A program made the position numbers and the translations under genes. The notes below the pieces were generated by a model. The model saw nothing but the letters and a program-made list of their open reading frames with translations. It was not told the DNA's origin and ran no database searches. From NCBI GenBank assembly GCA_028386065.3, contig JAKUCV010001753.1, positions 41,406-105,405 of the forward strand: a stretch of 64,000 bases of DNA. The letters are read 5' to 3'. Source of the DNA: Turnera subulata. Taxonomy: Eukaryota > Streptophyta > Magnoliopsida > Malpighiales > Passifloraceae. Shown one piece after another: positions 12,743 through 24,172 of this stretch (position 1 is the first letter of the stretch; every line of letters starts with the position of its first letter).

Positions 12743-14081
12743 TCACAGGCAGCACGTTTGGTTTGGTGTTTTAATTAAAAAAAGAAGGAAGAAGAATAGG
12801 GAAGATGATCAAAGGAAGAGAGACCCTTCCCTAAATCCTTGATGCGTTTTTCTTGTGGTTTCTTTTTCTGCCTTTTCTTTCCTTTTCTTTTACCCTTGAT
12901 ATTTTTCTAGGAATTTAGGGCCGGATCTTTGACTCTGCTTGCTGGGTATTAACAAGGAAACATTCTCTAATTAAAACAGCAAGTGTTGAAGGAGAAAATC
13001 TATCATAAAAACAGGGTTAGCAAATCAAGACTTTTATAGGGAGGAAAACAAAATCTATGATAAACAAGGTTAATAATCAGAATCCCAAAAATCATTGCTG
13101 GAAACAGAGATTTTTGGGTACAAATACATTTTGTTTTGCTCTAAGATGTTTAAGATTTGGAGCAAACCAGCCAACCACACTACCAGCGAAAAGGAAAAGG
13201 AAAAGGAACCCTAAAACTAGAAACCCTCATGAGAAATCTAGAATGGGAAATTTTATTTTTCTTTTTACAGCGATTGTCTGGAGAGACAATGACTGGATGT
13301 TTCCTGTCGTCTTTCCTTGGGGGTTAGGTTTCTCTCACGTGTGAAAAAAAACCGAAAAGGAATTTAGGGGAAAAAAGAGGAAACATCCTATGGTCTGGTG
13401 GTGTGTTTCGGTTTTTCTTTTTATTGGAGATGGTTAATTAATTAATCTACCGGCGGGTAAATGGGTAGTAGTAGTAAGAAACATCAAGAAAGTTAAAAGG
13501 TAGTGGTGAACACCGACGGGGGTCTATATGGATAATAACAACATGTCAAAATCTAATCACTTGCTGATGGGGGCAATAAAGTGAAAAGCTGGACGTCGCT
13601 GTTTTTGTCAACAAACAGATTTGTTAGTATGGTTTTTATTCAACATAAATTTGATAGTATGTTATTGGTTTTTTTTAAAAAAATAGAGTTAGACTGTCCC
13701 TGTTTCATCTTTAGTATGTTGGTAATATTAATACTACTATAGAAATGAAAATTATAAATAATTACTACCTAAGACAATTAATTATTTATATTGAAAGGGC
13801 CAGAGGGTGTTGGTTCATGGGAAATTCTATGGCCGTGCTATATATTTTATTTGAGACGTTTGACTCATCAAGTGTTTCACCCAATGAGTACCAATTCCAG
13901 TCAGTCTTGGCTATCGGTATAAATAGTATACCCCCTTATTTAAAATAAAATAAAATAAAATTTGAAGTTCCAAATGGGCCTGGTTCTTTTGTGAATAATA
14001 GATGAAAATAGGAATGTCTCGCATCACCTACGCTCCAGCTAATGCGCGTGCAATACACAATATTAGTACTATTTTTTGTTT
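12743..14081. other. Intergenic, no gene seen
   Basis: AT-rich sequence with short homopolymers. No reading frame here resembles a protein I recognise. Confidence 0.5.
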
Positions 14082-14284
14082 TAGCATAACAATATTTTTG
14101 GTTTCCCACTAGTATCCCGCACCAGACTAAATCCAGCTCGACTCGGATAGCGCACCTAAGTAATGGTAGGTGAGTCTCCCAAATGAGGTTTTTTGCGTAC
14201 ACGAGGACTCCCCGAGACCTCGCTTAAGCGGAACAAGTCGCTTACCACTTGAACCAACCTCAATTGGTTAGCATAACAATATTT
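14082..14284 (-). mobile_element. tRNA-derived SINE with perfect 16-bp target duplication
   Basis: The body, 14098-14268 (171 bp), is flanked by identical 16-bp copies of TAGCATAACAATATTT at 14082-14097 and 14269-14284. On the minus strand it starts with an A-box-like GGTTCAAGTGGTAAGCGAC, followed by a B-box-like region (AGGTCTCGGGGAGTCC). This is the layout of a Pol III promoter in plant SINEs. A related copy lies at 23042-23231. SINEs move using LINE enzymes; the perfect duplication suggests a fairly recent insertion. Confidence 0.85.
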
Positions 14285-15728
14285 ATAATATGCATTTGCC
14301 ATTTCCATGATCCCGACCTACATGTCTTAACCAACAAGTGTTATATATATAAAAAAAAAAATTCTAATCAATAAGAAGAGTAGAAAAGCAATGTAATTAA
14401 ACCCAGAATGGCTCAACCTGTTGAATCCGGTTGATTATTTATGTCAACAATTTCTTTGTAAATTTCCAATTGAACTGAGATTTGACCACTTTTTACCCCA
14501 AAATTTACGACCAGGTAGTCCGATCGGATCAACCTCCGGTCCGAGTTTAATAACATTAGTAAAAAGATTGGCATTTTTTAAAGTATTTACTAATGAAAGG
14601 CATTTAAAAGTTAAAAAGGAGTAGTAAACACTATTCTTGCCTTAAGATCGCCTAGTTTTTTTTAAAAAAAAACACTATTCATGCCTTAGGTCGCCCTTTG
14701 TGTGCTTAAGGTCTACATAAAATTTACACCTGCATAAATAGTAGGAACATTTCCCATGTAGTAATTAGTTTTACATAAGTACAAGCACTATTTTTTCATG
14801 TTGTGGAGTATTTAGAACCACGGCATTTATATGTTTGACCAAATGGCGCTAATTTGGATAAATCTTCTACAGAATTCTTTCACACCTAAACATTTGGTTC
14901 CTTTTGTCACCTCGATGGTCATCCTCATCATTTCCAATGAGTTTCGAGTTATCGGAAGTAAAAAAAGCATGGGATGGCAATTCATATACAGATGACTGAT
15001 GAGCCGCCTGCCATCTTAAATAAGTTAGTACTATTAATTACTAAATTTCAATGTGATAAGAAGTGAAATAGTGGTAGAGAAGTACATTTTTTTAGGGGGA
15101 AAATAAAATAAAGAGAGAAGATAATTTCAATTGCGTGATTTTTTTATATATGTCAATTCCTTGAAAGTTATTAATGAGCAATTTATGATTTCTTGTGCTT
15201 AGCGTGGGGTCTTAATATGAGTTCAAACCCACCAAACGTTCCTTTTGATAAATAATTTATAGATATCACGGTAATGCTAATTGAACCTGGTGGTTTGCCA
15301 TGCTCCTAAACTTAAAAACCTCGACCAATCTAAACTTTTATCAACTAGAAAAAGACTCCAATATAATTATAGAGATAAATGATCTAAGATGTAACAACCT
15401 TGTTATCACGCCCCATTCCAAGTCACCTTGATCGCATGTCTTTGATTGAATGCATCTCCATCCTTTCTCAAAAACTTGGATAACTGTCATTCGACATAAG
15501 AAATTTTATTTTGGGACTCCTCAAATATCATCTGTTGTGAATTTCTTTTATTACTCTCTTACGTTCTTAAAAAATTTCAAATTTATCCAAATAATTGAAT
15601 TCCTTCTATTCCTTCTAAAGTTTATTTATTTTGGGGAGTTTTTTGGATAAAATTAATATCTCAATCAAAATATTTACAGTGAAGCCAATCCAATAACAAA
15701 AATTGTTTATAGCCGAAGAACTGCAAAC
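14285..15728. other. Intergenic, no gene seen
   Basis: AT-rich. It contains a short direct duplication of AACACTATTCNTGCCTTA at about 14627 and 14670. No coding signal was recognised. Confidence 0.5.
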
Positions 15729-15950
15729 TTTTTTTTCATAAACATTCACTTATATAACAGGAGACACGCTCCAGGAAAACACAAATCCAGATATTCAGGT
15801 CTGTTATTATTTGATTCCACATATACTCATGTATAACTCTTTTTTTTCATAAACATTCACTTATATAACATGAGATATGCCCTAGGAAAAGACAAATCCA
15901 GATATTCAGGTGATTAGTATTTGATTCCACGTATGCTCATGTATTACTTG
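15729..15950. repeat. Tandem duplication of a 111-bp unit
   Basis: Two head-to-tail copies (about 15729-15839 and 15840-15950) share CATAAACATTCACTTATATA, AAATCCAGATATTCAGGT and ATTTGATTCCAC with an offset of 111 bp. Roughly one base in ten differs. It has no coding potential. Confidence 0.85.
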
Positions 15951-16074
15951 AAATTGTTGTTCATTTTTATTTTTTAAAACCAAAATACTTAAAGCAAAGT
16001 TTTGAAAACCGGTCCAAAGTCACTAGGATTCTAATTAGGTTATAACTGTAACTGAATTGTGATTCAACCAATTT

Positions 16075-16623
16075 TTTTGCATCTCCATTTTCTGCTGAAG
16101 TTTGGGCACAACTTACATGGCTTTGTAATGTCTCTCACACTTGTAGTGCTTGGCCATCTGAATTTGCTTGGGTAAAGCGTTCTTTACAGAAGAAAATCAA
16201 TAAAGTTATGATTCTGAGATTAGCTTAGTGTGCATGCATCTATTACTTATGGAGGGAGCGAAACAATCGCCATTTTACTTCTACTTGTAAATTTGCTTGA
16301 AGCTATTGTTGTTGCAGTCTGTATTGACCTAAAGTTAAGGTTTTGTGGCCTGCAAAATCTTAAGCCCCGAGCCTTAATTATCTGATGACATGAAGTTGCT
16401 TTGTGAATTTTGATGTATTAAATTTTTCCAAACTATTCCTTCTTAGTCCGGTACAAATTTGTTGTCATGTAGTTCTTTTGAATTTGCATTTGTTGTTGCT
16501 GTAAGCCTTTTTGGGCTGTAACTCTTTGTACTGATCATTAGAGCTAATCTCTGATGTATTTTGTTAGGGTCACCCCTAACCAAGTTTTTGGAATACAACT
16601 TATTGATTCTAAAAAAAAAAAAA
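16075..16623 (+). mobile_element. 5'-truncated LINE 3' end with poly(A) tail
   Basis: From about 16091 the plus strand decodes as the C-terminus of a plant LINE ORF2, the zinc-binding region after reverse transcriptase. It has pieces such as AWPSEFAWVKRSLQKKINKV and IYYLWRERNNRHF and is interrupted by stops. About 270 bp of 3' UTR and a 12-base or longer A run (16611-16623) follow. A hAT-MITE-like edge (GTTTTGAAAACCGGTCC, near 15999) lies just upstream. I could not find a clear target duplication. Confidence 0.8.
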
Positions 16624-17421
16624 CCATTCCTAAGAAGGATGCCATGTCCTTATAAAGTTATACTAGCAAGTAAATTTACCATCCACAACCACAAAAGAAA
16701 TATTCTCACTTCTTAAAAAAAAGTAACGGTAATTGCGCACATATTAAGAGGCGAATTGTACATGGAAATGCAGAATTTCTATCAACCCATGCAATCACTA
16801 TTTTACCATGTAATACTTCATCCCCAGTCTAACATTAACATTTGTACCGATGGAACCAAGATACTAGCTCATAGACTCTGTTCATGACAAATGCGTCGTA
16901 CTCGTGCCATTCAGTACTGTTACGTGAATATTTGTTTTTTTTTCGAAAAAGATTATCACGAGCACGTGAAACTATGGATTAGGCTAGTGTTCTTATTCTC
17001 TCCTTTTTTGTACAGAGGCTAGTGCTCTTTAGCCAACTAATCATCAAATGAAAGCCCACATATTTATCGTATCCTACGCATTCATCCTTAATTAGAGGGT
17101 TTCTCTGGAAAGAAATAGAACACTGGGTGCAAAATAATAAATGATACTCCGGAGTATTTGGTAGCTACAAAATTAGACCGGAGCGACATTATCTGGCGGA
17201 GCAAACTTGGTTGCATATTCAATAATCGAAATTATTAACGCGTTAAAAGTTACTAATAATTAGCACTAATGCAGGTATATTATGTAGCGAGCTGGCCATA
17301 TATTATACACCTTGGCTTTAAGAACCGACTAGTAAGAGCTGGGCTAGAACCGGAGCTAGATAGAAGAAGTAACGCACCTCCATCACGCGGCGTAGAGATA
17401 CGCGCCCCGAGTGCAGTTGCA
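16624..17421. other. Intergenic, no gene seen
   Basis: AT-rich flank between a LINE tail and a Mutator-like element. Nothing recognised. Confidence 0.5.
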
Positions 17422-18870
17422 GATGCAAAACGGCTTCATTACGTTTTACCCCTGAACTTTCGTTCAAAAATGGATCACCCCCTGTACTAAAAAAACCGGT
17501 ATTTAACCCCCTAAACTTTCTATTTCCGCATTTTATCTCATTCCGTTAGGTAAAAATGGGTTTCCATTAGGTCCGTCAAGTCCGTGTTTAGTGATTTAAC
17601 GGATTACATGGATGATTGATACTTGGCATGATCCTAATCGTATAAATTTTATTTTATTTTCCACATTAAAAAATTATGGAAAAAACAAAAAAAAATGCAA
17701 ATTGATAGTGATTATTTTTTTGCAAAAAATAAAATATTTATAAATAGAAACAGAAAATAAAAGGGAGAAGAAAAAAATTTGTGCCAAGTACCAAACCACC
17801 ACCCCCTGCCGCCAACGCCACCACCACCATCACCATAACCACAACCATCCCAACCTCCCTCCTCCTTTTCCTCCTCCTCCCCTGTAACCACCGTAAAATT
17901 CAAATCGAAAACCCAAAAACCAAATCCAAAACCCAAAACCAAAATCAAAACCTGAACTACCACAACCACCCTAACCTCCCTCCTTCTTTTTCCTCCTTCC
18001 CCACAATTGCAAACCCAAAAACTAAAATCCGACAGAAGCGAGGGGGACGAGCGGCAACAACACAGGCGCGACAAGGCGAGGCGAGACGCGGCGGAAAGAG
18101 ACGCAGGCGACGCAAGAGACGGCGAGGCTGGCGGCAGGGTGGAGGAGTGGCGGCGACGAACAGGAGAGGAAGGCGGGCTCGCTGTCGGGCTGCAAGTCCG
18201 TTCACGGTGGCTGCTTGGACGGGACGGTTGGTGCGAGGTGAGGGAGGAGGAGGCGCGAGCGCATGTGGCACGGGGAGGAGACGTCGTGGCTGCTGTTGGT
18301 TGCAGCGATGTGGCCGGTGATGACGGGGCGGTGTGTCGCAGCAGCAGCAACCCAGCGGCTTGCCTCGTCTGGACGGCGGGGGCGTCGCGTCCTGCAGCGA
18401 CGAGAAGGAAGGGAGGAAGGAGGAGGATAGGTGGCGGCGGTGTGAGGCTCAGGTGGTGACGGTCTCGTGAGGTGGTGGATCGGGTTGGGGGTGGTGCACA
18501 GGGGAGGAGAAAAAGAAAAAAGGAAAAAGAAGAAAAAGGAAAGGGAAGAGGGAAGAGGGAAGAGGGTGACGGTAAAAGAAAAAAGGAAAAAGAAAAAAAA
18601 AGAAAAGAAAGAAGTTGAATGGAAGAAAAAAAAATAAAAGAAAGAAAGAAAAGTAAACTAACGGTCAGGATTGTTTCGGACTAATACACGTGTCAACCAT
18701 CCGGAATCTCTGTCAAGTCTCCTAACGGAGTTGAAATCGGGTCAACCGCAGGGGGTGAACCGCGGAAATAGAAAATTTAGGGGGTTAAATACTGGTTTTT
18801 TTAATAGAGGGGGTGATCCATTTTTCAACAAAAGTTCAGGGGGTAAAACGTAATGAAGCCGATGCAAAAC
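17422..18870. mobile_element. Mutator-like TIR element A (non-autonomous)
   Basis: The body is 17432-18860 (1,429 bp). It is flanked by identical 10-bp direct repeats, GATGCAAAAC, at 17422-17431 and 18861-18870. The ends are inverted repeats starting GGCTTCATTACGTTTTACC, highly similar for about 110 bp and recognisably related for about 200 bp. Long TIRs and 9-11 bp duplications are typical of MULEs. There is no transposase. The centre (about 18000-18480) is GC-rich, followed by a purine-rich tract (18500-18650). Reading frames there (17712-18350 minus, 17781-18320 plus) are low-complexity Arg/Gly/Pro/Ser and I do not regard them as genes. The TIRs match element B at 49687-51611. Confidence 0.85.
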
Positions 18871-20247
18871 CCCTCCAAATCTTTTTAGCCCAAGAATAAC
18901 CAGACAAGGTTGAGCTTATACACTACTCTAGTAGTAACTACTACTAATTAAAGTCATCCTCCAACCCCTGTCTCTCTGTAATCCACCGACAGAAAATGGT
19001 AAAAGTCAAAAGAGAGTGGTAGTGGTACTGTAAAAGATTATATTTATATCCAGGGGATAATCTAAGGAATATCCGGTTGCCAACCGGATAAGGCAACAAC
19101 ACTGGAGTAGAGTAGAGTAAGTAAGAGTCATGAGTAAAGACAGAGGAGGAGAAGGGGTTTTTTTTTTTGATATTGTTGTTATGAACCGGTGGTTTCTCTG
19201 TTGCTTAAATTAAATGTCCTGAAATCCTTCAGCAACCTCCACGTGCCTCTCCTGCAATCCTCCCCTCACTCCAAAGCATTTAATCAAATCTATCTAGGCA
19301 GACAACCTACGGTCGTGATCTAGTTTAGCAGCATTAGCTAGTAACACCAACACCACACGTAAGACTAAAATAAATGGTAACCTACAATCCTTCATGATTC
19401 ACATCGCGTGTTTTTCTGTTCGGATAATGTCCAAATCTAATGTACGTTTCCATTATAATGTCCAAATGACAAAAAAAAAAATGTAAAGTTTTCATTATTA
19501 TTGGGTGTTGATTCACACATATATAGTTGTTGCGAGTATGATGAAGCATGAATCCTAATCTTGTGAAATAATCGGATATCCTTGCTAGTTGTCGAGAGAA
19601 GGAAGAAAGCAAGCAGGCACTCATCCTCCGTTAGTTGTACAAGCAGCAAATGCGTGAAGCTCATCTTATATTTGCGTTTGATATAAATATAGGTCTGCTA
19701 TGGTTGGTTGTTTCAATTGAACTAGCATTGGTCTCAAATGTAAATGTTCATAAAAGGAAAGAAATAAAAATAAAAGATTGATTTCTTCTTTATAAATCAA
19801 ATAATATGGAGTTTAATACGTGGTTTTATTTCTATATGTTTGGGAAGGATCATCGTACCTACAAGAACTTATTCATTCTATTGTCATAACTCATACCCAT
19901 CAACTATATATATGTGCGATAATTTTTAATGTCCATGCAAATTTCTCCCTAATATTTAGCCAAAATATACAAGCAGTGAGAGAATCTTGACTTGTTGAAT
20001 AATGGCACAGGATTATCGAATCAAAGAACTCCATGTGAATACAACTCTCATTAAAAAAAAACAATTTTTTCTTCTAGTAAAACAGTTACATTGGAATAAA
20101 GTAACGTTCCAAAGGATCTGCGGATATATTGTGAGTTAACAATGTACCATTTTTTTAGTTTTTTTTTTGATGCTAAAGTATCATTTTTTCATTAGAAATG
20201 AAAGATGGTCAACACTTTTCATTACATTTAGGAATCTGTCCATCATC
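18871..20247. other. Intergenic, no gene seen
   Basis: No coding signal. A short hairpin TATCCGGTTGCCAACCGGATA (9-bp arms) lies at about 19070-19090. Confidence 0.5.
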
Positions 20248-22536
20248 AAAACGTTTGCCATATATATTAAAAAAATTTCGTAATAGCCATGGCGCGTGCA
20301 GCGCGTTGTTTGCTCTCAACTCTTTTTAGGTTTTTTCCCTTTTCCTGCTCATCGTTTGCTACTGTTCCCTCCGCTTACTCGTGGATCTAGTTTCCCCAAA
20401 TCTCATCTAGCCTTCATCCTGCTTTACCATTGCCGATCCTACTACGATCTGTCCTACCCCTCCATTTCTGGTGTTTTAAAAACTCCTGTAGTGTTTAGGA
20501 GTTGTCCTAAACGAGTAATTTCAGTATTCTCTCAGTACCAGATTCCTTCTGGTTTTTTCTATTACCAATCGGTACCTGCAGCTAATGGCGGAGTCATCCT
20601 CACGTCGGGTGTTGGACCTGGGCGGGGATTCACGTGATTCAAGTGAAGTCACCCCAGAGGAGAGCCTCGGAGCGATTGTGGCCAGAACATATGTTGTGGG
20701 GAAGATTCTTGGTGACCGGCGGCCACATATCAGTCAGATCCGAAGTCAGATGATGAGTGTATGGTACATCAAAGGTGACTTTCGAATTATCCCAAAGCCG
20801 AACAACATCTTCCTGATCGGTTTCGAGCTGGAGGAGGATAAGAAGAAGGTGCTTAAAGGCATGCCATGGCTGGTGTCGAATCTGCATCTCTGCCTAAAGG
20901 GCTGGTTCCCTGATATGATTCTGAGCCAGGTCAGTTTTCGTCAAATCCTCTTCTGGGTTCAAATACATGACATTCCCACGAATCTTTTATCACATGAGAA
21001 AATCGCTAAGATAGGGTCGGTCTTCCCGGTATTCCATTGTTATGAACCCTCTTTGGAAGCGATGTTAGGATGGCAAGGATTTATCAGAGCTCGTGTAGAG
21101 GTCCTGTCTGATATGCCTTTATTGCCGGGTGTTGCATGTCTGGACCAAAATGGAAACGAAATTTGGATTAGGTTTAAATACGAACGCCTTGGTGAGTTGT
21201 GTTATCGCTGTGGTAGAATAACACATCCAACTAGTAGGTGTGTTAAACCTCTGAGGCAAGGTGAGGAATGTGAGAGACCAGCAGAAGATAGCTTTGGTCC
21301 CTGGATGAGGGCCAAAGAGATCTTTGGGAAGCATTACCCTGCAAAGAAACAAGCTACGCTGGAAATTCATGATGAGCTGTTGGAAGGGGAAAAAACACAA
21401 GCAGCTGGAGGGGATTCTATTTTGGATTCAATGTCCTCTCAGTAGGATAAGGTTGTGACTCGTTCGGCAGCAAAGAAACGCAAGGTTGCAGAGGAGGTTC
21501 TCTTATCTCCTATCAAAGAGTCTGCGCGCAGAGCACATACTGGCATGGTGAATACTGTGGTGGAACTGGTCACTGATCTTCATGATGCCTCTCCAATCCA
21601 TTCTTCAGCATCCAAACCGAGCTGGAAGAGGATGGCCAGAACCGCTAAGGTTAAGTACCAGCCATCGACCCTCGGACTAATCCAAGCGTTTGACATGGAA
21701 GTAGAGGCACGGGTTAATGGGATGCAAATTGAATCGCACCAGGCGAATGAGGAGGGGGTACCTTCAGTACCCTCTGCCAGAGAGTAGTTGCTGATGTTGG
21801 TTTAGCCTAGTATCACCTCTGGAGGTGGGAGGGATACAAAGGCTTTTTTGTCGCTATTGGGCGAGAAACAATACCTCGGCTTGCGTTTGCAAGTGTTTGT
21901 TTCAAAACTTTTGTGATATGGCTAATTGCTCTATGTCCAGGTTATACTGCAGGTCTCACGATCTCTGGTGATCAATTGAACCTGTGCCTGCGTTGATCTT
22001 TGGTGTCGCTGAACACCTCCTGTTGCAGGCAGAAATGGAGTCAAGAGGAACGATATTCTATGTTCTCTAGGAGATAATTAAAGTGTATTGCACTAGAATC
22101 GTCAATCTATTAAGTTAGATGTCCCCCCATTCATGGCATGTATGCTCCCTGCTCCGGTTTCATTTTTTATGGTCTTGACTCATTTTCTGCCGTGCTCTCG
22201 GGTGGAAGCGTATGCATGATTCTTCGCTCAAGCTGCTTCGGGTGTGCTATTGTCTTATGTTGCAGATGTCTATGGTGTTTATGGATGTTGGCTAATTTGG
22301 ATATGCATTACTATATGTGTAATTCAAACCCAAACTGTTCGAAGTTTTTTCGGTTTTTCTTCTCTCTTGCTTGTCTAATGGGGTTGGAGGGGTAGTAGGC
22401 TTGTTATGGCTGGCTCCCTTGTTATTATAACCCAATCCTAGTTTGTAATGTGTTTTTAAGACCTAGTCTGTTTTTCTTTAAGTGTTGATGTGTAACTTAA
22501 ACCTTTGCTAAAAAAAAAAAAAAACGTTTGCCATAT
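20248..22536 (+). mobile_element. ORF1-only LINE-type retroelement with poly(A) and 16-bp target duplication
   Basis: The body, 20264-22520, is bounded by identical AAAACGTTTGCCATAT copies at 20248-20263 and 22521-22536. It ends in a run of at least 11 A (from 22510), so it was inserted by target-primed reverse transcription. It holds one coding unit, an ORF1-type protein with DUF4283 and a CCHC knuckle (20585-21787). About 720 bp of non-coding sequence follows. I see no endonuclease or reverse transcriptase. It is therefore a non-autonomous LINE derivative or a retroposed ORF1 transcript. Confidence 0.85.
20585..21787 (+). pseudogene. DUF4283 / zinc-knuckle LINE ORF1-type protein, split by one stop
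   Basis: The first open part (20585-21445, 286 aa) has the DUF4283 fold common in plant LINE ORF1 proteins (GKILGDRRP, MMSVWYIKGDF, LKGMPWLVSNLHLCLKGW). It also has a zinc knuckle CYRCGRITHPTSRC (CX2CX4HX4C) at about residues 208-221. A TAG at 21443-21445 ends it. The same frame resumes at once as TRSAAKKRKVAEEV and runs to 21787, so the original protein was about 400 aa with a basic, NLS-like C-terminal part. ORF1 proteins bind the element RNA. One base separates this copy from a full ORF1. Confidence 0.8.
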
Positions 22537-23030
22537 TAGTATTAGTTTACCCTTGAAATTTTTTTTCCAATTTTTGAAGTCAGCTACTTAATGATCAATT
22601 AACGTTTCCCAAAAAAAAAAAGTGCGATTTTATGACGCCATTTCTCATAATTAACGGCGGATCCATTTTTTAATGCACTTCGAATCATGCTGCAACTCAA
22701 ATAATGTCAAGCAAAGCTAGATATCCTTTGGTTTTGTACTAGATTCTATACATATTTAAACAAATATATGAAAACAGTTTTGTTATTGTTTAGTCTTCCC
22801 GCCTTCCTCACACCGCTGCATCTAATTAGTCTAGTAAAAAAACACTAAAACTCGTTTTTAATATCAGAATTTTCTTCCATTTTTTTTTTTGTTTCTTCCT
22901 TCATTTTTTATATCATAACTTCATTATAACTTCCTTCCAAATTATGTTGATTTCATCCATAACTTAATTTGGATTTTGTATGCGGTTAAAGTGAAACAAA
23001 AACCCCTCTCCAAAACAGCGAATTTAGAAA
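22537..23030. other. Intergenic, no gene seen
   Basis: AT-rich with homopolymer runs. No recognisable feature. Confidence 0.5.
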
Positions 23031-23031
23031 G

Positions 23032-23239
23032 ATTTGTATATATACCAATGTGGGTTACTTAAAGTGGCAAGTGACTTAGTTCCGCTTAAGCGAGGTCTCG
23101 GGTTTGAGTCTTTGTGTATGTAAAAAGTTCCTATTGAGAGACTCACTCACCATAGTCCGGTGCGCAATCCAGAACGAATTCGGATTAGTCGGAACAAAGC
23201 TACGGATATACCGGGTAGGAGACAAAAAAAATTGTATAT
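23032..23239 (+). mobile_element. tRNA-derived SINE, second copy
   Basis: About 23042-23231. It shares TTCCGCTTAAGCGAGGTCTCG and the GAGACTCACTCACCAT / GGTGCGC block with the SINE at 14098-14268, here in plus orientation. An A-box-like GGCAAGTGACTTAG and a B-box-like GGTTTGAGTCT are present. A short direct repeat TTGTATAT occurs near both ends (23034 and 23232). More diverged than the first copy. Confidence 0.7.
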
Positions 23240-24037
23240 TCGATGAGCGCATGCATTCTTCCAAATAGCAGCAAATTGACCAAAGTTCGAGCCAGATTGG
23301 AAGGTTTGGGGTTTCAGGCTTAAAAATAGTGTTTCATAAAAAGAAATTAAAAAAATCACTGGGAGAAGCCCGAACCGAAGATGGTAATAGTAAATAATAT
23401 TCCTTACATAAATACAGAACCAAAAGTCACAGTGAAGGGGAACTGCTACTCCCATTTTTCTCCCTCTTTTTTGTTTTGGTGTTTTTTAACATAGAAAATG
23501 AGGAATTCTGAATTCAAGACTGAACTGGATAACGTTTTCACTGGGGAATGTGAATGCCAATTGATTTGCATCTCCAGATCACAGACCGCACGTGATGGGT
23601 TAAGAGGAACTGATGGATGGACACTTGCGACAAGTTTAGTCACCTACGTAACATCGAAGGCCCAATAACAACATAATATAAAAAGAAAACTAAGAAATCA
23701 GACACAAAAAAAGAAAATATTTGACCATTAAAACTTTAAAGAAAAGAAGAGAAAAACAGAAATATTGAAATTGGAAAAGAACAAACAGGCTGGCCTGTGG
23801 CCACCAAACCACAGCCGGCAAGCATCTGTCATGTCCTCAGGTCTTTTTGCGCAATTTGAGGTTCTCTGCCATGTCATCACCTCCAACCTTTAAAATTATA
23901 GCTGGGTCTCCTTTTTTTGTGCATTGGATAGAATTGTAGGATGCTAATTAATCCCTCTAATCTTCTCCTTGCTTTGGTTTGGCATGCCTTGCATGGATTT
24001 CTTCCAAATTCATCATCTCCAAATAATAATTATCTTT

Positions 24038-24172
24038 AAACTGTTATATTAGCTCACTATCTCTAATTCTTTTGGGCTTAGATTCTTCTTTTCTTTTTGT
24101 AATTTTTTAAAAACTGTTATATAGCTCACTACTCTACTTCATTTGGGCTTGGATTCTTCTTTTATTTTTTGA
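24038..24172. repeat. Tandem duplication, 73-bp offset
   Basis: AAACTGTTATAT..AGCTCACTA, TTTGGGCTT and GATTCTTCTTTT recur at 24038-24110 and 24111-24172, with small indels. Confidence 0.75.

Noticed and set aside
17712..18350. Long open frames on both strands in element A
   Set aside because: The translations are Arg/Gly/Pro/Ser-rich and arise from GC-rich, purine/pyrimidine-biased DNA. No domain is visible.
19070..19090. 9-bp-arm hairpin
   Set aside because: Short palindromes of this size are expected by chance in 64 kb, and nothing nearby gives it a role.
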